In this document: positions 60,905-64,000 of the stretch, piece by piece | Position numbering within the stretch: the first letter of the stretch is position 1 | How the letters are laid out: every line of letters starts with the position of its first letter | DNA from: Anthoceros angustus | Lineage: Eukaryota > Streptophyta > Anthocerotopsida > Anthocerotales > Anthocerotaceae | Reading direction: 5' to 3' | Assembly (NCBI GenBank): GCA_010909165.1 | Contig: VJWM01000172.1 | Location: 186,001-250,000, forward strand | Length of the DNA stretch: 64,000 nucleotides | Notes under the pieces: model-generated | Told to the model about the DNA's origin: nothing | The model's input: only the letters and a program-made list of their open reading frames with translations | The model's database searches: none | Translations under genes and position numbers: made by a program

Positions 60905-63300
60905 GTATCTTGGCGGTGGCGCTAGCTTACGAGGAGACCATCGCTGCTCTTCGCGCCCTTCATCCGGCAGCTTTAGCGAGGCGGGAGACTCCTCTTCGAA
61001 TTTCTCAGGTTTTGGTCGAATTTCTCAGGTTTTGGGTGCTAGCAGGTTACTAGTAGGCTATGGAGAAGCCCACCCTTGAGGTGCGCCCTTTCGCCATGGG
61101 GGAGGTGCTCTAGCAGCTTATTAATCGCAACATTGTCATCCAGCTACAGGAGCAATTCCAGGCCCATCTTAGCCCCCACCAATTCGAGATTGCTACCCAG
61201 GGGGGCTGCGAGTTGGTGGTTTTTGGGGTTGAGGCAGTTCTTGAGTCTCATCCGGATAGAGTTGCTTTACAAGTCGACGTTCAGAATGCCTTTGACACTA
61301 TCTCCAGGGCGACTATCTTCGACAAGCTCAAGGACGCAGGCGGGCTACTGGCAAGCCTTATTCCTTTTGTCCACTCATTCTATGGGTCTCACTCTAATCT
61401 CTATTATCAAAATTGGCTCTCAGTGGAGGAGGTTTTTGTACACAACTTGACGATGGGCATGAGGCAAGGGGACCCTATGGGGGGTGCCCTCTTCGCTGTG
61501 GTGCACTTTAGGGCTCTGTCATTAACTGCCTCTTCGGTTTAGGAATACTTGGATCCGTCACTGGCTAACAATACCAATATCCCTGGGCCAGGAGACAAGG
61601 CTAAGGATGCTTTTGAACTCTTCTCCTCGAAGCTCTCTCACCTAGGCCTCAAAGTCAAGATCTTAAAGTACAGGATTTGGTCCCCCGCAGGTACTTGGGC
61701 CCCTCTTCATTATCCAGAGGGGGATATTACTTCTCCGCAGGGACTTCGTATTTTCGGCATCCTGGTGGGGGCCCGGCCTTCATACAAGAATATGTACATG
61801 GACATGGCTTTGAAGGAGAATTTGGCTCAAACTAGGGATCTTTCTCAATTGGGGGACCCGCCAATGGTGTTCAATATCCTTTCTTCATACTTTGCGCGTC
61901 GGTCGGGGTGCCTTATGTGGACGGTACCTCCATCCTCAGCTTTTGTGTCTAGCTTTAGGGGCTCTAACAAACAGGTTATGCATGTGTTGGGCGACAGTAT
62001 CGGTCCGGGCACCTTCGATTGCGCTGCCGAGAATCTAGCTCAAGGCGGCAACCATCCTTACCTATTGCTTTCGGGGGCACCGGTCTGCTAGGCACAGCGG
62101 CTTCTGCGTTGGTGGCCTTTCTAAGGAGCTGAGCTCTCTCTGCCCGCATCCTAGCCTCTCGTTTCTTAGTCAAGGATTCTTGCATCTTGGAGCCTTTGTC
62201 ACGGGTGTTGAGGAGGAGCTTTCCCCCTGCAAGTGTCCTTAAGATTGGCTTGGGGATTTTTACCCTCCGAGGCTAGGGTAGCTATGCCTCATTTTTCCTC
62301 CATCCCCACGGTTGGGTCGTGTGGGCTTTAAGCATCCCTCCTTAAGAAGCAATATGGGCAGGCGCAGCTATCCCTTCTCGGGGATTCCTCCACTCCCCAG
62401 CCCACTCGAGCTCGCCTCCATTCTTCCTCAGGGTAAGTTCTTGGCTGGCCCGACCTTGCATTCGGGCTTTTCGACCTTTCGTTCGTACTTGTTTGGATAT
62501 GTTTTGACTAATCACCGACCATCAACCCTTGCATTAGTTGATGACGAATGCCAAGCTTACAAGAAAGCTGGTGAGGTGGGCTCTCATTCTCTAAGAATAT
62601 GACTTTGTCATGAAACACTAGGCAGGTAGAGCACTCTTGGTCAAGGAATCCTCTACCTCGTAGTAAGCCCCCCTCTTTTTCTACCGTGATGAGGTTCCGC
62701 CTCGGCTTGGTCCAACCCCCAGCATACTCTCTCTCAACTTGCAGTTGTGGGGCACCCCTCAACGACTCTGGAACCCACATGGCTCGCTGTCCCGCTGCTG
62801 GGCAGTACAATGCTATGCACGACGCCGTCGCGACGTCATGTTCTCGGTGGCTAAGGAGATCGGGTTCTTTCCCTAAAGGAAGCGCCCATATACCCTGCTC
62901 AGCGTTGTTTCTCTCAAGGCTGATCTGTTTTTGATCTAAGGGAACCAAGTTTCTATTGCAGATATGGTTGTAATGGACCCTACCCAGAACATCGTATGCG
63001 AGCATGTTATCCTCAACCCGCCGGGTTGGGCGGCGAAGGGATGCGCGGCAGCCAAGGTCTACAAGTACTCTCCCATGCAGGTTAGCCACACCTTCATCCC
63101 CCTTACCATCGAGACTCAGGGGTTGTGGGCAAGGATTTCTCCGGTTCATTAAGGCCTGTGCCATAGCTTTACCACAACCTCAAGAATAGGGTTGGTCTCC
63201 CCGTTTTGTTATTGTGGCTTTCTTTAGGCAACGGGTGTCCATCGCCTTGTAGAGGGCACTAGCCAACGCGAAGTATAGGTGGCAGCGAGTACAGGGGATG
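60905..63300 (+). mobile_element. Decayed LINE-like (non-LTR) retroelement, plus strand
   Basis: Reverse-transcriptase motifs in order on the plus strand: HPDRVALQVDVQNAFDTISR (61249-61308), LYYQNWLSVEEVFVHNL, GMRQGDPMGGALFAVVHFRA (about 61459), then a box reading LANNTNIPGPGD (about 61562) where non-LTR enzymes have a YADD-type catalytic box, so both catalytic aspartates are replaced. Further on come PQGLRIFGILVGARPSYK, a Cys/His segment CSCGAPLNDSGTHMARCPAA (about 62740) and a terminal FFRQRVSIAL (about 63225). Stops (e.g. in 61105-61115 and after 61541) and frame changes break the coding sequence. It belongs to the same family as the minus-strand element at 6.3-10.05 kb. No poly-A tail or target-site duplication was identified, so the ends are approximate. 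Confidence 0.82.
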
Positions 63301-63879
63301 CGACATCTTTGGCACCAATGGTAGGTAGGCCCTTATATATTCCGAACCACGACATTCTCGGAGCGGTAGGTAGTTTTGGGTGATCGCGGAGGATAGTTCC
63401 CCTGGGCCCGGTGCCCAAATGTGGGTTGTTCCCCTTTTTCTCACGCCCGGTAGATGGAATTTCCCATCTCTTTTCTTCAGTAAAGTCTTCACGTTCCAGA
63501 AGCTTTTCACTTCCTATATGATGTTTTGTTTGGTCTAGTGGACTATAATGGACTTCTTTTTCTTCTTCTTTTTCTTCTAGCAGTGGGGACCACTTTGGAA
63601 TCCCTTGTATAGATTAGATTAGAAGGAAGAAATGTACTAATGTATATGCATGTTGTTTGTATATGTATATGACTGTTATAGGGAGATAATTGTACTTACA
63701 GAAATGGTGGGACGAACCTGGGGTTGAGGCTTGGTGAGAGAGAAGGAGCAAGGTGGTATTTTCTAGGGCTGGGATTGTTAGAGCCTGTTGCTAACTGCTG
63801 ATGCGAAGGAGGAGGGAAGGAAGGAAGGAAGAGGAGACACGAGGAGGAGGGCGCGGGAGACCGAAAGCAGGCAGGCGAC
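63301..63879. other. Upstream region of the DNAJC8-like gene
   Basis: A possible retroelement remnant to about 63520, then the 5' flank of the next gene, with T/C-rich runs (tttttcttcttctttttctt at about 63555) and AT-rich sequence at 63600-63690. A purine-rich ggaaggaaggaagg stretch lies about 60 nt before the ATG, probably in the 5' UTR. Confidence 0.45.
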
Positions 63880-64000
63880 ATGGTGGATCCTGTGGCCGTG
63901 TCGGAGGAAGCGCTGCTGAAGGAGTTTTTCGCGGAGGTGAGCGAGGTGGAGCGGGACAACGAGGTGGTGCGGGTGCTGTCTTGTTTCAAGCTGAATCCGT
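63880..64000 (+). CDS. DNAJC8-like J-domain protein, 5' part only
   Basis: The ATG at 63880 opens 40 codons reading MVDPVAVSEEALLKEFFAEV and on to SEVERDNEVVRVLSCFKLNP. This is the conserved N terminus of the plant and animal DNAJC8 (SPF31-type) splicing-associated J-protein, just before the J domain. The gene runs off the window end. No other start is possible in this frame, because the conserved segment begins a few residues after the ATG. Confidence 0.85.
   Translation, partial: MVDPVAVSEEALLKEFFAEVSEVERDNEVVRVLSCFKLNP

Overview
This is nuclear DNA from a green plant lineage. The genes are split by short spliceosomal introns (about 55-350 nt) and the proteins are plant-type: a vacuolar H+-ATPase subunit a, Pol II RPB2, an MZM1-like LYR protein, a CBL-interacting-type kinase with an NAF motif, a kelch F-box protein and a nardilysin. 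The short introns, two intronless RPB2 genes, a PhoPQ/AprA-type secreted protein and an unusual non-LTR retroelement point to a non-seed streptophyte (bryophyte, lycophyte or streptophyte alga). That is an inference; I cannot name the species. Because the genes are spliced, exon joins were worked out here from GT/GC-AG sites, reading phase and family resemblance.

Layout. 1-6.3 kb is gene-poor, with short tandem repeats and an AT-rich stretch. 6.3-10.05 kb is a decayed minus-strand LINE-like element whose 3' part is present three times. 10.8-15.1 kb is an 18-exon V-ATPase subunit a gene, convergent with an intronless RPB2 (15.4-18.9 kb, minus). 19.6-21.9 kb is an 11-exon AIM24-family gene. 22.2-25.6 kb holds pseudogene remnants, tandem repeats and a perfect 23-bp inverted repeat. 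25.6-28.5 kb is a 13-exon PhoPQ/AprA-like gene (minus), followed by a single-exon coiled-coil gene and a SEC14-like gene (30.4-31.7 kb, plus). 31.9-34.15 kb is a katanin-like-2 AAA ATPase (minus), 34.8-37.0 kb a renalase-type FAD oxidoreductase (minus), 37.1-37.5 kb an MZM1-like gene, 38.1-43.7 kb a 19-exon nardilysin, 44.3 kb a small membrane protein, 44.8-46.1 kb a kelch F-box gene (minus), and 46.8-48.5 kb a divergent CIPK-like kinase. 48.5-56.4 kb is repeat-rich, including a GCGATG microsatellite, minisatellites and a 27-bp array. 56.5-60.1 kb is a second intact intronless RPB2 (minus). 60.9-63.3 kb is a second decayed LINE copy (plus), and the window ends in the first 40 codons of a DNAJC8-like gene.

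The most informative structural point is a tandem segmental duplication. The AIM24 3' end plus the AprA-like locus was copied. One copy keeps AIM24 and has lost the AprA-like gene; the other keeps the AprA-like gene and retains only a broken AIM24 end. Most genes are housekeeping functions with no shared pathway: vacuolar acidification, transcription, mitochondrial assembly, microtubule severing, proteolysis, ubiquitination and calcium signalling. The window is not an operon-like system.
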